DNA of 59,088 nt, taken from NCBI GenBank assembly GCA_016219005.1, contig JACRCN010000086.1:1-59088 (forward strand), written 5' to 3'. This document shows, in pieces, positions 1 to 8,877 of this stretch. Source of the stretch: Deltaproteobacteria bacterium. Its GTDB lineage: Bacteria > Desulfobacterota > Desulfobacteria > Desulfobacterales > SpSt-501. How positions within the stretch are numbered: the stretch's first letter is position 1; each line of letters opens with the position of its first letter. Both the position numbers and the translations under genes were made by a program. The notes under the pieces were generated by a model. It saw only the letters and a program-made list of their open reading frames with translations, did no database searches and had not been told where the DNA came from.

Positions 1-174
1 CGCCTTCTCCTCCGGCGCCTTGTCGATCTGGTCAAACGGCACGTAGCTCGCCATCCCCTTAAAACTCAACTGCTTCGTGATCGCCGCCGTCAACGTCGTC
101 TTCCCATGATCGATGTGCCCGATCGTCCCTACATTCACGTGCGGCTTCGTCCGCTCAAACTTCTGCTTGGCCAT
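1..174 (-). CDS. tuf: Elongation factor Tu, N-terminal part (runs off window)
   Basis: Translation factor that delivers aminoacyl-tRNA to the ribosome as a GTP complex in the cytoplasm. Only the first 58 codons are present. They read [14 protein letters not shown], then a P-loop [13 protein letters not shown], then the start of switch I, which is diagnostic for EF-Tu. The start is the ATG at 174-172 with a GGAGGA-type ribosome site just upstream. The gene directly follows tRNA-Thr(GGT) on the same strand, so this is the tufB-type copy of the tRNA-tuf operon. The rest of the gene lies outside the window. Confidence 0.97.
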   Translation of the reverse strand, partial: MAKQKFERTKPHVNVGTIGHIDHGKTTLTAAITKQLSFKGMASYVPFDQIDKAPEEKA

Positions 175-254
175 ATTGTCATCCTCCGTAATTAAAAAAT
201 AAGGGACTATCCTCCAGCGTCACACCCACCGCGAACGACGGTTGAGAATCAAGG

Positions 255-331
255 TGGAGCCCACGACCGGAATCGAACCGGTGGACCTCTTCCTTACCAA
301 GGAAGCGCTCTACCGACTGAGCTACGTGGGC
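255..331 (-). tRNA. thrT: tRNA-Thr (anticodon GGT)
   Basis: Complete cloverleaf on the minus strand. The acceptor arm GCCCACG pairs with CGTGGGC, the anticodon stem CTTCC/GGAAG carries the loop TTGGTAA, the T arm contains GGTTCGATTCC, and the 3' CCA is encoded. It is the last tRNA before tuf and matches E. coli thrT in operon position. Confidence 0.96.
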
Positions 332-386
332 TCAAGCAACCACAACGGCCAACCGACACCGGGAACCCCGGACCGCTTCAAAGCTG

Positions 387-462
<76 letters not shown>

Positions 463-617
463 CCGGAAACGGCGCAACGTACATCATCTCCAACCCGAAT
501 GACTATCCACACACGCGCGATCCCGAGGAGACACAACGACTCATGCAGGAAGTCCTGTAGTGACTATCGATCTCGAACGGCGACGCCGAAATCTCCTACA
601 CAAGACTCATATCAGGT

Positions 618-703
618 TGGTGGTGGGGGGAGGATTCGAACCTCCGTAGGCATCAGCCGACAGATTTACAGTCTGTTCCCTTTGGCCGCTCGGGAACCCC
701 ACC
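618..703 (-). tRNA. tyrU: tRNA-Tyr (anticodon GTA)
   Basis: Class II tRNA with a long variable arm, as expected for bacterial tRNA-Tyr. The acceptor arm is GGTGGGG/CCCCACC, the anticodon loop CTGTAAA, and the 3' CCA is encoded. It lies on the minus strand between tRNA-Thr(TGT) and tRNA-Gly(TCC). Confidence 0.96.
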
Positions 704-785
704 GGGGCAACAATCATTACGCGGCCGGTTCATCCGAAATACTGAAAGAGCGGACCCGCAAACCGCGCTCCCAAATTCCGTGACC

Positions 786-861
786 TGGAGCCAGCGGAGG
801 GACTCGAACCCCCGACCCACTGATTACAAATCAGTAGCTCTACCAGCTGAGCTACGCTGGC
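786..861 (-). tRNA. thrU: tRNA-Thr (anticodon TGT)
   Basis: Complete cloverleaf on the minus strand. The acceptor arm is GCCAGCG/CGCTGGC, the anticodon stem ACTGA/TCAGT holds the loop TTTGTAA, and the 3' CCA is encoded. First tRNA of the operon and closest to the promoters. Confidence 0.96.
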
Positions 862-932
862 ATTGCCAAAAAGACCTCAAGACATGCTGTAACAAAAGAC
901 AAAAAATATCCTTATGGCTTTTAAAATCAGCC

Positions 933-961
933 TTAATAGAAGGTTTGATCCTGCGTGTCAA
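933..961 (-). promoter_or_regulatory. Sigma-70 promoter of the tRNA-tuf operon (proximal)
   Basis: On the minus strand a perfect -35 TTGACA (961-956) is followed by a 17-base spacer and TATTAA (938-933). It lies about 70 bases upstream of the first tRNA, as expected for a strong stable-RNA promoter. Confidence 0.75.
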
Positions 962-976
962 GCTAAATTTAGGGGT

Positions 977-1004
977 ATTATAGGGCGCAACCTAAAAAAA
1001 TCAA
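977..1004 (-). promoter_or_regulatory. Possible second (distal) sigma-70 promoter of the tRNA-tuf operon
   Basis: Minus-strand TTGATT (1004-999), a 16-base spacer and a perfect TATAAT (982-977), just upstream of the first promoter. Tandem promoters are common for stable-RNA operons. It could also be an incidental AT-rich match in the divergent intergenic region. Confidence 0.5.
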
Positions 1005-1167
1005 CACTTTTTTCTGTATCGGACCTTCATGCGGGGTGGGTCCACTCCGCTGTTGCCCGCCGGCGGGCCGATCGATCCTTGACAATCTTATTCGTCTCTG
1101 TTTTATGGACGTGGCAATCGGTAGTCGCACCCACATTGTGGGATATCCTGGGAGCCTGTATCTAACG

Positions 1168-3153
1168 ATGAAAACTCCAGTACGTTATCATTTATATTTC
1201 TGCATGACGCTTCGATGGGTAGGCTTATGGGCCGTATCCGGCGCAATGCTTCTGTCGCTCGGGTGCTCGCACTTTTTCGCCGGCCCGCCGTCATCGACGG
1301 CGCCGTCTAAAGCAGCCACCCCGGCGGCGACCGATACCGGCGGGACCGCCTCGCCCGCCGGCGACAGCGCGGCTAAAACGGGCGCCGTCCCGGCCGACCG
1401 GAAAGAGGCCCGTCTCACGCCGCCGGATGTGCTGGCGGGAAAATCGCCGACCCATATGACCAAGCCTTCCGCCTCCGCCGCTGCGTTGATAGACGGCACG
1501 GACGAGGAATGCATCCTCGAAGAGGAAGACGAGGAGTTCCAGGCCGGCAAATTGAAGGGCAAGCAGCCGGCCCTCAACCGGGCCCTCTACCTATGCCGCC
1601 TTTCGCAATCCTATTGGCAGCGCGGCGATCTCGACAAGGCGATCGACACCCTGGACCAGGCCTATGCCCTCATCCTGGATGTGGACCCCGGCAACGACCT
1701 CCAACTGCTGCAGGAGAAAGAGGACCTGCGCCACACCATTTCCAAACGCATCCTTGAGATCTATTCCTCCCGACACGTGGTGGTCAACGGCAAGCGCAAT
1801 TCCATCCCCCGCATCATCAACAAGCACGTTCAGGATGAAATCGATTCCTTCACCACGGGCCGCGAACGCGACTTTTTTCTCGAAGCCTACCGGCGCTCCG
1901 GGAAATACCGCTCCAGAATGGAGGCCGCCATGACGGAGGCCGGCCTGCCGGCCGAGCTCTCCTGGCTGCCGCTGATCGAGAGCGGCTACAAGGCGACCGC
2001 CCTCTCACCCGCCCGGGCGCTGGGGCTTTGGCAGTTCATCCCTTCCACCGGCTACCGCTACAACCTCAACCGCGACAAGTACATCGACGAGCGTCTGGAC
2101 CCCGAAAAGGCCACCCGCGGCGCCATCGAATACCTGAAGGAACTGCACGAGATGTTCGGGGACTGGGCCACGGTGCTGGCCGGCTACAACTGCGGCGAGA
2201 ATCGTGTCCTGCGCACCATCCAGGGCCAGAACATCAACTATCTCGATAATTTCTGGGATCTTTACGAGCAGTTGCCGCGCGAGACCGCGCGCTATGTGCC
2301 CCGCTTCCTGGCGACCCTGCACATCGTCAGCGCGCCCGGGAAGTATGGCCTGGATGGCGTCGCGGTCGAGCCGCCCCTGCTGTTCGAAACCGTCAACGTC
2401 CAGAAGCAGGCCCAGTTGAAAAGCATCGCCCAGGCCACCGGGATCGACGACGACATCCTGCGCGAGCTCAACGCCGAGCTGCGGCAGGGCATCCTGCCTG
2501 AAGACGGCTACGAGCTGCGCGTCCCCCCCGGGATGGCCGACCGGGTGCTGGCGAACATCGAGGACATCCCCGTATACCGTCCCGGAAAAGTGGTGGTGGT
2601 CCAGCACAAAGTACGCAAGGGCGACACCCTGGACACGCTGGCCAAGAAGTACCGATCCGACGTAAAAAACATTATGCTGGCGAACAACATGCGTCGGCCG
2701 CAACCGCTCACCGTCGGCCACATGTTGCGGGTCCCCCTGATCGAGTGCCCACCCGACAAACGCCCCGCCCCGGCCCAGACCCCGACCCAGTCCGCCAAGG
2801 CCCCGGCTCACGAGCAGCAGACGATCGAGCACGTGGTCCGGCCGGGCGACTCGCTCTGGAACATTGCCAAGCGCTACGGCACGACAACCCAGGAAATCGA
2901 GCGGCTCAACCGGGTCGCCGCCTCTAACCTCACGCTCGGCCAGATGTTGAAAATCGTCCCGGCCCCACCGGCCCCGCAGGCCAAGCTCGAACCTCCGAAG
3001 CCGCGGCCCGGCACGACGTATGCCGTCCGCAAAGGCGACACCCTGCACTCCATCGCCAGGAGCCACAACACCACGGTGGAGCGGCTGCTGGACCTCAACA
3101 AAATGCAGCCCCAATCAAAGCTTCAGCCGGGGCAGAAGATTCGCCTCGATTAG
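1168..3153 (+). CDS. mltD: Membrane-bound lytic murein transglycosylase D-like, SLT domain plus three LysM repeats
   Basis: Predicted to cleave the glycan strands of peptidoglycan in the periplasm. The N-terminus has a hydrophobic segment ending in a lipoprotein-like LSLGC. A low-complexity Pro/Ala/Thr linker follows, then an SLT (GH23) domain with the catalytic Glu in the ESGY motif (about residue 271) and the ALGLWQF motif. Three LysM peptidoglycan-binding repeats begin at about residues 478, 553 and 616, each with a KGDTL- or GDSLW-type motif. The frame is open further upstream to 1036, but the ATG at 1168 gives a sensible secretion signal; the ATG at 1204 is an alternative. Monocistronic, divergent from the tRNA operon. 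Confidence 0.9.
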   Translation: MKTPVRYHLYFCMTLRWVGLWAVSGAMLLSLGCSHFFAGPPSSTAPSKAATPAATDTGGTASPAGDSAAKTGAVPADRKEARLTPPDVLAGKSPTHMTKPSASAAALIDGTDEECILEEEDEEFQAGKLKGKQPALNRALYLCRLSQSYWQRGDLDKAIDTLDQAYALILDVDPGNDLQLLQEKEDLRHTISKRILEIYSSRHVVVNGKRNSIPRIINKHVQDEIDSFTTGRERDFFLEAYRRSGKYRSRMEAAMTEAGLPAELSWLPLIESGYKATALSPARALGLWQFIPSTGYRYNLNRDKYIDERLDPEKATRGAIEYLKELHEMFGDWATVLAGYNCGENRVLRTIQGQNINYLDNFWDLYEQLPRETARYVPRFLATLHIVSAPGKYGLDGVAVEPPLLFETVNVQKQAQLKSIAQATGIDDDILRELNAELRQGILPEDGYELRVPPGMADRVLANIEDIPVYRPGKVVVVQHKVRKGDTLDTLAKKYRSDVKNIMLANNMRRPQPLTVGHMLRVPLIECPPDKRPAPAQTPTQSAKAPAHEQQTIEHVVRPGDSLWNIAKRYGTTTQEIERLNRVAASNLTLGQMLKIVPAPPAPQAKLEPPKPRPGTTYAVRKGDTLHSIARSHNTTVERLLDLNKMQPQSKLQPGQKIRLD

Positions 3154-3275
3154 AAGCCACCTCAAAAACAGCAGATCACAGCCGAGGGATAGGCGCACGC
3201 CGATGAAAAGCCTAGCCGTGTCAGATGCGGTTGAGTCCATTGAGTTCCGGTGCTTTCGATCACCGAACACACGGA

Positions 3276-4022
3276 CTATCTCCTGGCGGGCGCTTGACCG
3301 GGGCTGCGGTTGTTCCCGGTCGCAATGGAATCCAGAAGGTTCCTGACCTCGTGATCGTCCAGATGCCGCCAGGCACCCTCCGGCAGAGTTCCGAGCCGGA
3401 TGCCGGCGAAACGGATGCGCGCCAAGCGTGCGACCTCGTTTCCGACCCGGCCGACCATGCGCCGGATCTGCCGGTTGCGGCCCTCCTTGAGCACGATGCG
3501 GAAGCGTTTCTCGGAAACCCGGGTGACCTCGGCCGGGCGGGTGCGGGTGTTCAGGATCGGCAGGCCCCGGGCCATGCGCTGCAGCGCCCCGTCCGAAATG
3601 GGCCGCTCCACGGTGACATCGTATTCCTTCTCGTGGTCGAAGGAGGGGTGGGACAGGCGGTGGTGCAGCCGGCCGTCGTTGGTGAGCAGCAGCAGCCCGG
3701 TGGAATCCTTGTCGAGCCTTCCCACCGGAAACACCCGCGCGGGAACGTCGACCAACTCGAGGACGATCCGCTTGCCGGGGTGGTGGCAGCTGGTCACATA
3801 GCCCTTGGGCTTGTGCAAGGCGATGTAAACCATCTCCTGTTCCGGCGCGACCGGGATGCCGTCCACCGCGACCCGATCCTGCTCCGGGTCGACCTTGGCG
3901 CCGAGCGCGTCGACCACCCGGCCGTTTACCTGCACGCGTCCGGCGCGAATAAGCTTTTCCCCACTGCGACGCGAGCACACGCCGGCCGCGGATATAAATT
4001 TTTGAAGACGCACCAGTGGCAT
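3276..4022 (-). CDS. rluB: Pseudouridine synthase, RsuA/RluB family
   Basis: Isomerises uridine to pseudouridine, probably in 23S rRNA helix 89. An N-terminal S4 RNA-binding domain (LQKFISAAGVCSRR) is followed by the catalytic domain with the family motif GRLDKDSTG. Its Asp (about residue 104 from this start) is the nucleophile, and KEGRNRQIRRM lies near the end. Length (248 aa) suits RluB better than the longer RluC/D. An alternative start at 4055 adds 11 residues and neither start has a strong ribosome site. It lies 66 bases (or 33) downstream of argJ on the same strand. The choice between RluB and RsuA/RluE rests on overall resemblance only. Confidence 0.88.
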   Translation of the reverse strand: MPLVRLQKFISAAGVCSRRSGEKLIRAGRVQVNGRVVDALGAKVDPEQDRVAVDGIPVAPEQEMVYIALHKPKGYVTSCHHPGKRIVLELVDVPARVFPVGRLDKDSTGLLLLTNDGRLHHRLSHPSFDHEKEYDVTVERPISDGALQRMARGLPILNTRTRPAEVTRVSEKRFRIVLKEGRNRQIRRMVGRVGNEVARLARIRFAGIRLGTLPEGAWRHLDDHEVRNLLDSIATGNNRSPGQAPARR

Positions 4023-4088
4023 GACATTAGCCGGGAATGAGCGCAGCCGACGCATGGTTTCAATTGAGAAGCGATTGGGCGACAGCTT

Positions 4089-5273
4089 CTAACTGCGGTA
4101 GTCGGCATTGATCTTGACGTAATCGATGGAAAAATCGCAGGTGAAGACCGACGCCCGGCCCGGGCCCAGGTGCAGATCCAGCGCGATGCAGAACTCGTCG
4201 CTCTGGAGCACCCGCGTGGCCTCCGCCTCCACCGCTTTGCCGCACCCCATCCCGCGGGACACCATCTGGGCCGCACCGATGAACACGTCCACCGTGTCCG
4301 GGTTGAGCGGGACCCCCGCCCGCCCCGCGGCCGCGAGGATCCGGCCCCAGTTGGCATCTTCGCCGAAAAGGGCGGTCTTGACCAGGGGCGAGTGCGCGAT
4401 CGTGTCGGCGATGCGCAGGGCCTCCGGGTCGCTGAGAGCGCCGCGCACGCTGATTTCCACCAGCTTGTTCGACCCCTCGGCATCCTTCACCACCCATTTG
4501 GCCAGGGCGAGCATGACCTCGTCCAGAAGGGCCTGGAAAGCAGCCCGGGCGTCGTCCGAGTCCACCGCGGCTCCCGACAGACCGTTGGCCAGCAGCAGGA
4601 TGGTGTCGTTGGTGCTGGTGTCACCATCCACCGTGATGCGGTTGAAGGAACGGTCGGCCGCCGCCACGAGCATTCCTCGGAGGTCAGCCGGCGCCGCTGC
4701 AATGTCCGTCATGAGAAAGCAGAGCATGGTGGCCACATCCGGCCGGATCATTCCGGCCCCCTTCACGACCCCCGTCAGGGTGAAGGTCCGGCCGCCCATC
4801 CGTCCTTGCCGCGAGACAACCTTCGGCACCCGGTCGGTGGTCATGATGGCTTCGGCAAAATCCATCACCCCTTCGGCCTTAAGGCCGCGCAGGAGCCCCG
4901 GCAGCGCCGACTCGATGCGCTCTACGGGCAGCGGTTCGCCGATCACGCCCGTGGATGCGACGAGCACCTGCGCCTCCGGAACATTCAGCGCGCAGGCCGC
5001 CGCCCGGCCCATGCGGACTGCGTTGCGGTAGCCCTCCGCGCCGGTGCAGCAGTTGGCGTTGCCGCTGTTCACGAGCACGGCCCGGCAGATCCCGCCCGGT
5101 ACCCGCTCGCGGTCGAGCCGCACCGGTGCCGCCTGGATCTGGTTGCGGGTGAAGACGCCGGCAACGCTCGCCGGCACATCGGACACGATCAGACCGAGGT
5201 CGCTGCGTCCGTTCTTCTTGATGCCGGCGGCAGCCCCGGCGGCCTTGAACCCTGGACATGGAATGATCTTCAT
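4089..5273 (-). CDS. argJ: Bifunctional glutamate N-acetyltransferase / amino-acid acetyltransferase ArgJ
   Basis: Transfers the acetyl group from N-acetylornithine to glutamate, closing the cyclic arginine pathway. It may also make N-acetylglutamate from acetyl-CoA. ArgJ is made as a proenzyme that cleaves itself just before a Thr nucleophile. Here that site is the block KGAGMIRPDVATML with Thr182. The oxyanion motif ASTGVIG and the NDT motif of the beta chain (STNDT) are also visible. Length 394 aa is normal. Whether it is bifunctional cannot be judged from sequence alone. No other arg gene lies nearby. Confidence 0.95.
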   Translation of the reverse strand: MKIIPCPGFKAAGAAAGIKKNGRSDLGLIVSDVPASVAGVFTRNQIQAAPVRLDRERVPGGICRAVLVNSGNANCCTGAEGYRNAVRMGRAAACALNVPEAQVLVASTGVIGEPLPVERIESALPGLLRGLKAEGVMDFAEAIMTTDRVPKVVSRQGRMGGRTFTLTGVVKGAGMIRPDVATMLCFLMTDIAAAPADLRGMLVAAADRSFNRITVDGDTSTNDTILLLANGLSGAAVDSDDARAAFQALLDEVMLALAKWVVKDAEGSNKLVEISVRGALSDPEALRIADTIAHSPLVKTALFGEDANWGRILAAAGRAGVPLNPDTVDVFIGAAQMVSRGMGCGKAVEAEATRVLQSDEFCIALDLHLGPGRASVFTCDFSIDYVKINADYRS

Positions 5274-5488
5274 CGGGACGTCTCCAGTTTGGATGCGCTC
5301 TCGTCCGAAACGCCCTCGGGCGGACAGACCGGGCGCGTGGGTGCTTTGACAGAATCCGCAGGCGTTGTCAATCGGTCCACCTCCGGCCCCGCGGCTTCGG
5401 CACTGCGGCAGCGAACCGACCGCAGCCTTTCCCGCTGGTTTTTGCGCTTATCGCTTTGACGTGGGGGCTCAAAGGTTCAAGCGGCTGT

Positions 5489-5517
5489 TTGACACCCGCC
5501 CCGGCTTTCAGTAATGT
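5489..5517 (+). promoter_or_regulatory. Sigma-70 promoter ahead of the selenoprotein-AEC unit
   Basis: TTGACA (5489-5494), a 17-base spacer and TAATGT (5512-5517). The predicted transcript would start about 37 bases before the ATG at 5561. Nothing else is recognisable in the 287 bases between argJ and this gene. Confidence 0.55.
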
Positions 5518-5560
5518 CGCCCTGCCATATGCACCCCCGACCATCATTACAGGACATGTC

Positions 5561-5752
5561 ATGAAGACCACTCGAAACCTGGAATGGAATTGCCGGCGCT
5601 GCGGCGAACGCTTGGATCTCCGCCGCACCTGAACCTCCGTGCATCTGCGCTGCAGGGCTTGCAGCGCGCAGTTCTCCCTGGCGGAATACCAGAGCCAGAT
5701 GGATGAACACCTCGATGAGGAACTGGCCCACATCCGCTGCGACCGCTTGTGA
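5561..5752 (+). CDS. Small dual-CXXC protein, probable selenoprotein (Sec at UGA codon 24)
   Basis: The frame runs ATG (5561) to TGA (5750-5752) with one internal TGA at 5630-5632. Read as selenocysteine it gives 63 residues: CRRC at 11-14, Sec at 24, CRAC at 34-37, then an acidic Asp/Glu-rich stretch and a terminal IRCDRL. Coding character is continuous across the UGA: both CXXC pairs and a charged C-terminus sit in the same frame. A SECIS-like hairpin lies at the right distance behind the UGA. From memory, delta-proteobacteria carry a family of dual-CXXC small (seleno)proteins of this layout; I could not search for it. The function is unknown; a zinc-ribbon or redox role is an inference. 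The stop overlaps the next ATG, so it is probably cotranslated with the AEC transporter. The alternative is a pseudogene with a nonsense mutation. Confidence 0.75.
5630..5668 (+). promoter_or_regulatory. Candidate bacterial SECIS element
   Basis: The UGA at 5630-5632 is followed after 14 bases by a 7-bp perfect stem GCGCTGC (5647-5653) / GCAGCGC (5661-5667). An A-U pair can close it, leaving the apical loop GGGCU. A short stem, G residues at the start of the loop and this spacing are what SelB-dependent bSECIS elements show. The E. coli fdhF element has a very similar GC-AGGUCU-GC tip. Confidence 0.65.
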
Positions 5753-6669
5753 TGACGATCGTTCTCGAAAACCTTTTCCCCATCTTCGCCCTCATGGCCG
5801 CCGGGAAATTAATGCGGCACTGGAATTTTACCACGGAAGCATTTCTCAGGGTCTCGGACCGGCTGGTCTACTTCATTTTTTTCCCGGCCATGCTCTTCTG
5901 GAAAATCGGCGGCGCACCCCCGGACCTTTCCGGTGAAAGCGCCTTTTACGCGGCGGTGACCCTGGCGGTGGCCGCGGTTTACCTGCTCAGCACGACCTTC
6001 ATCATCGTCGGCAGAGTGGGCACCTACCAGGCCGGCTCCTTCTCCCAGAGCTGCTATCGCATCAATACCTTCATCGGTGTAGCCGTGATGATGAGCACCT
6101 TCGGGGAAGAGGGCGTCCGGCGATTCGGCATCTTGATCGGAATCTTCGTGCCCTTGATCCACGTCCTCTCGATATCCACCCTGATCTGGTTCGGCGGCAA
6201 ACGGGTTGCCCTGCGGGCCCAGATTTCGCAGACGGCAAGGGCGCTGGCGACCAACCCGTTGGTCCTGGCCTGCGTGGGCGGAATGATCTACGGCCAACTG
6301 GTCAACCGCTTTCCCGGCTTTATCGACAACACGCTGAGGCTCGCCTCCTATGTCACACTGCCGCTGGCCCTGTTGTCCGTCGGCAGCATGCTCACCCTGG
6401 AGAGCCTGCGGACCCATTTGCGGCTCGCCCTGGCGGCTTCGCTGTTCAAGCTGCTGGTTCTGCCGGCCATCGGATTCATGTGCCTGCGGGCGCTGGGGAC
6501 CGATGGCCCGTCTTTCCGGATCGGCATGATCTTCTTTTCCTTGCCGACATCGTCCGCCGCTTACATCCTGTCCTCTCAACTGAACAGCGACCCGGAGCTT
6601 GCGTCCGCGGCCATCGCGCTCTCGACGCTGTTGTCTTTCTTTTCCCTCTCCGCCGCGCTGCTCATGTGA
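5752..6669 (+). CDS. AEC (auxin efflux carrier) family transporter
   Basis: Inner-membrane secondary transporter with about ten hydrophobic segments in two halves. The N-terminal FPIFALMAAGKLM, the FFPAMLFWKI segment and the C-terminal LPTSSAAYIL are typical of bacterial AEC permeases such as malonate or malate carriers. The substrate cannot be read from sequence. The ATG at 5752 overlaps the stop of the small selenoprotein (TGATG); a GTG at 5749 would add one residue. Translational coupling suggests a joint operon, but no functional link is known. Confidence 0.85.
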   Translation: MTIVLENLFPIFALMAAGKLMRHWNFTTEAFLRVSDRLVYFIFFPAMLFWKIGGAPPDLSGESAFYAAVTLAVAAVYLLSTTFIIVGRVGTYQAGSFSQSCYRINTFIGVAVMMSTFGEEGVRRFGILIGIFVPLIHVLSISTLIWFGGKRVALRAQISQTARALATNPLVLACVGGMIYGQLVNRFPGFIDNTLRLASYVTLPLALLSVGSMLTLESLRTHLRLALAASLFKLLVLPAIGFMCLRALGTDGPSFRIGMIFFSLPTSSAAYILSSQLNSDPELASAAIALSTLLSFFSLSAALLM

Positions 6670-6690
6670 GCAGCCGGACCGGGCGTCGCC

Positions 6691-7431
6691 ATGAAGAATT
6701 TCAAGCTCATCATTGAATACGACGGTACGAATTACAAAGGCTGGCAGCGGCAGGCCGCAGAACCCACCGTGCAGGCTGAAATCGAGAAGGCTCTGTCCGC
6801 CATGACCCGCTCCGACATCACCCTCATCGGCGCCGGCCGCACCGATGCCGGCGTGCACGCCCTGGGTCAGGCCGCTCACTTCCGCTGCGAGACGCGCCTG
6901 GATCCCGAGGCCATCCTCAAAGGCCTCAACAGCCTCCTGCCGCCCGACATAGCGATCTGCGACTGCCGCCTGGTTCCGGAGGACTTTCACGCCCGCTTCG
7001 CCGCGCAAAGCAAGATTTACCGCTACCGGATTCTGAACCGCGCGGCGCGGGCCGCCGTCGGCCGGAATTACAGCTGGTTCATCCACCGGCCGCTCGATGT
7101 GCGAGCGATGCAGCAGGCGGCGCATTTCATCGTCGGCCGACACGATTTCAAGGCGTTTGAAAGCTCCGGAAGCCCCCGGGCGCACACCGTCCGACACGTG
7201 ATGGCGGCAGAGTGGGTCGAGGAGCGGGAGCAGGGGCTGCTCGCCTTTCAAATCGAGGCCGACGGTTTTCTGCGCTGCATGGTGCGCAACATCGTGGGCA
7301 CGCTGGTGGCGGCAGGCCTGGGGAGGATCCAACCCGCAGACGTCGCGGCGATCCTGGCGTCCCGGGACCGGCGCCGGGCCGGCGCCACCGCCCCGGCCAG
7401 GGGCCTGTTCATGGTCGAAGTCAACTACTGA
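6691..7431 (+). CDS. truA: tRNA pseudouridine(38-40) synthase TruA
   Basis: Modifies uridines 38-40 in the anticodon arm of several tRNAs. The catalytic Asp52 lies in GRTDAGVHA. The N-terminal YDGTNYKGWQRQ and the C-terminal FLRCMVRNIVGTL blocks are diagnostic. At 246 aa it has the standard length. It begins 21 bases after the AEC transporter on the same strand, so it may be the last gene of that unit. Confidence 0.96.
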   Translation: MKNFKLIIEYDGTNYKGWQRQAAEPTVQAEIEKALSAMTRSDITLIGAGRTDAGVHALGQAAHFRCETRLDPEAILKGLNSLLPPDIAICDCRLVPEDFHARFAAQSKIYRYRILNRAARAAVGRNYSWFIHRPLDVRAMQQAAHFIVGRHDFKAFESSGSPRAHTVRHVMAAEWVEEREQGLLAFQIEADGFLRCMVRNIVGTLVAAGLGRIQPADVAAILASRDRRRAGATAPARGLFMVEVNY

Positions 7432-7546
7432 TCGGCACCCGTTGCCTTTGGAGTTGAAGCCCGGCAAAACCGATGGTATAGAAAACCGCGATTGAAGCCG
7501 CAAAGCGGCTGATCCGCCACCCGCGTGCGATGAAGGAGAAACTGCC

Positions 7547-8827
7547 ATGCCAAAGATCGACAGCATGCCGTCTACGGAACGCAACACCGCCCAGAATGAA
7601 CTGGGGCAGCGTTACCGTGAATATCAATCTCGCAACATCTCCCTGGACATGACCCGCGGCAAACCCTGCCCGGCACAGCTCGATCTCTCCCTGGGCATGC
7701 TGGACGGAGCCTGCAGCCGGCTCTACCGGGCGCAGGACGGAACGGACTGCCGCAACTACGGCGGGCTCGACGGGATCCCGGAAGCCAAGGCGCTTTTCGC
7801 CGACTATATGGAGGTCGCACCCGAGGAGCTGATCATCGGCGGCAACTCCAGCCTCACCCTGATGCACGACGCGATGGCCTGGGCGGTTCTCTTTGGAGTG
7901 GCCGCGGGATCGTCACCCTGGGGCCGCCAGGGCCATGTGAAGTTCCTGTGCCCCAGCCCCGGCTATGACCGGCATTTTGCCATCTGCGAGCACCTGGGAA
8001 TCGAGATGATCCCGGTGGCGATGAAGGCGGACGGGCCGGACATGCAGGTCGTGGAGCAACTCGCCGCCGGCGACGCGGCCGTCAAGGGCATCTGGTGCGT
8101 CCCGAAATACAGCAACCCGACGGGCGCGGTGTATTCGGACGACGTGGTCGAGCGGCTGGCCGCGATGCCGGTCAAAGCGCCGGATTTCCGGATCTTTTGG
8201 GACAATGCCTACACGGTCCACCATCTGGGCGGAGCGCCGGCGCGACTGGCGAGCATCCTCACGGCCTGCCGGAAAAGCGGCCACCCCGACCGGGTGCTCC
8301 TCTTCGGTTCCACCTCGAAGGTTTCATTTTCCGGCAGCGGCCTGGCGTTCATGGCCGGCAGCCCGGCCAATATGGCCTGGGCTAAAAACCATCTAGGCTT
8401 CCAGACCATCGGGCCGGACAAACTGAGCCAGCTGCGGCATGTCGCGTTCTTCAAGGACATGGCCGGGGTCCTTCAGCACATGCAGAAGCATGCCGCGATT
8501 CTAAAGCCCAAGTTCGATGCGGTTCTGGAGGTTCTGGAGCGCGAGCTGGGAGGCAAGGGTGTCGCCGAATGGACGCGGCCCACCGGCGGTTACTTCATCA
8601 GTATCGATACACCGCCGGGTTGCGCCCGCCGGGTGGTGCAAATGGCGACGGAAGCCGGGGTCAGGCTCACCCCCGCCGGCGCCCCCTATCCTTACCAGAA
8701 GGACCCGCTGGACCGCAACATCCGAATTGCCCCGTCGTTCCCGTCGGTCGCCGACATCCGCATGGCCACCGAGGTGCTGGGGATCTGCATCCAGTTGGCG
8801 CGCCTGGAGAAACTGGAAGGAAAATGA
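7547..8827 (+). CDS. PLP-dependent aminotransferase, MocR-like / type Ic aspartate aminotransferase
   Basis: Fold-type I aminotransferase of 426 aa. The PLP lysine is K258 in FGSTSKVSFSGSG, with the cofactor-binding WDNAY motif at 218-222 and the CVPKYSNPTGAVYS block before it. The N-terminal SLDMTRGKPCPAQLDLS and the GGNSSLTLMHDA block place it in the Aminotran_MocR (PF12897-like) group, some members of which are aspartate aminotransferases. The substrate is therefore probably aspartate/2-oxoglutarate, but that is an inference. It has a good AGGAG site 9 bases before the ATG and a strong hairpin terminator behind it. Confidence 0.85.
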   Translation: MPKIDSMPSTERNTAQNELGQRYREYQSRNISLDMTRGKPCPAQLDLSLGMLDGACSRLYRAQDGTDCRNYGGLDGIPEAKALFADYMEVAPEELIIGGNSSLTLMHDAMAWAVLFGVAAGSSPWGRQGHVKFLCPSPGYDRHFAICEHLGIEMIPVAMKADGPDMQVVEQLAAGDAAVKGIWCVPKYSNPTGAVYSDDVVERLAAMPVKAPDFRIFWDNAYTVHHLGGAPARLASILTACRKSGHPDRVLLFGSTSKVSFSGSGLAFMAGSPANMAWAKNHLGFQTIGPDKLSQLRHVAFFKDMAGVLQHMQKHAAILKPKFDAVLEVLERELGGKGVAEWTRPTGGYFISIDTPPGCARRVVQMATEAGVRLTPAGAPYPYQKDPLDRNIRIAPSFPSVADIRMATEVLGICIQLARLEKLEGK

Positions 8828-8858
8828 AAACCCCGCCCTGGAGTGGAGCGGGGTTTAA
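8828..8858. terminator. Bidirectional intrinsic terminator
   Basis: A 9-bp stem AAACCCCGC (8828-8836) / GCGGGGTTT (8848-8856) with an 11-base loop, flanked by A and T runs. It sits between the convergent aminotransferase and PxxKW genes and can serve both. Confidence 0.8.
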
Positions 8859-8877
8859 CCGTTTGACCGGGACCGTA

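Noticed and set aside
2005-3114. 369-codon minus-strand open frame
   Set aside because: Antisense to the SLT and LysM domains of MltD; no domain of its own.
5809-7587. 592-codon minus-strand open frame
   Set aside because: Antisense to the AEC transporter and truA, both clearly real. Asp/Gly/Gln-rich shadow sequence.
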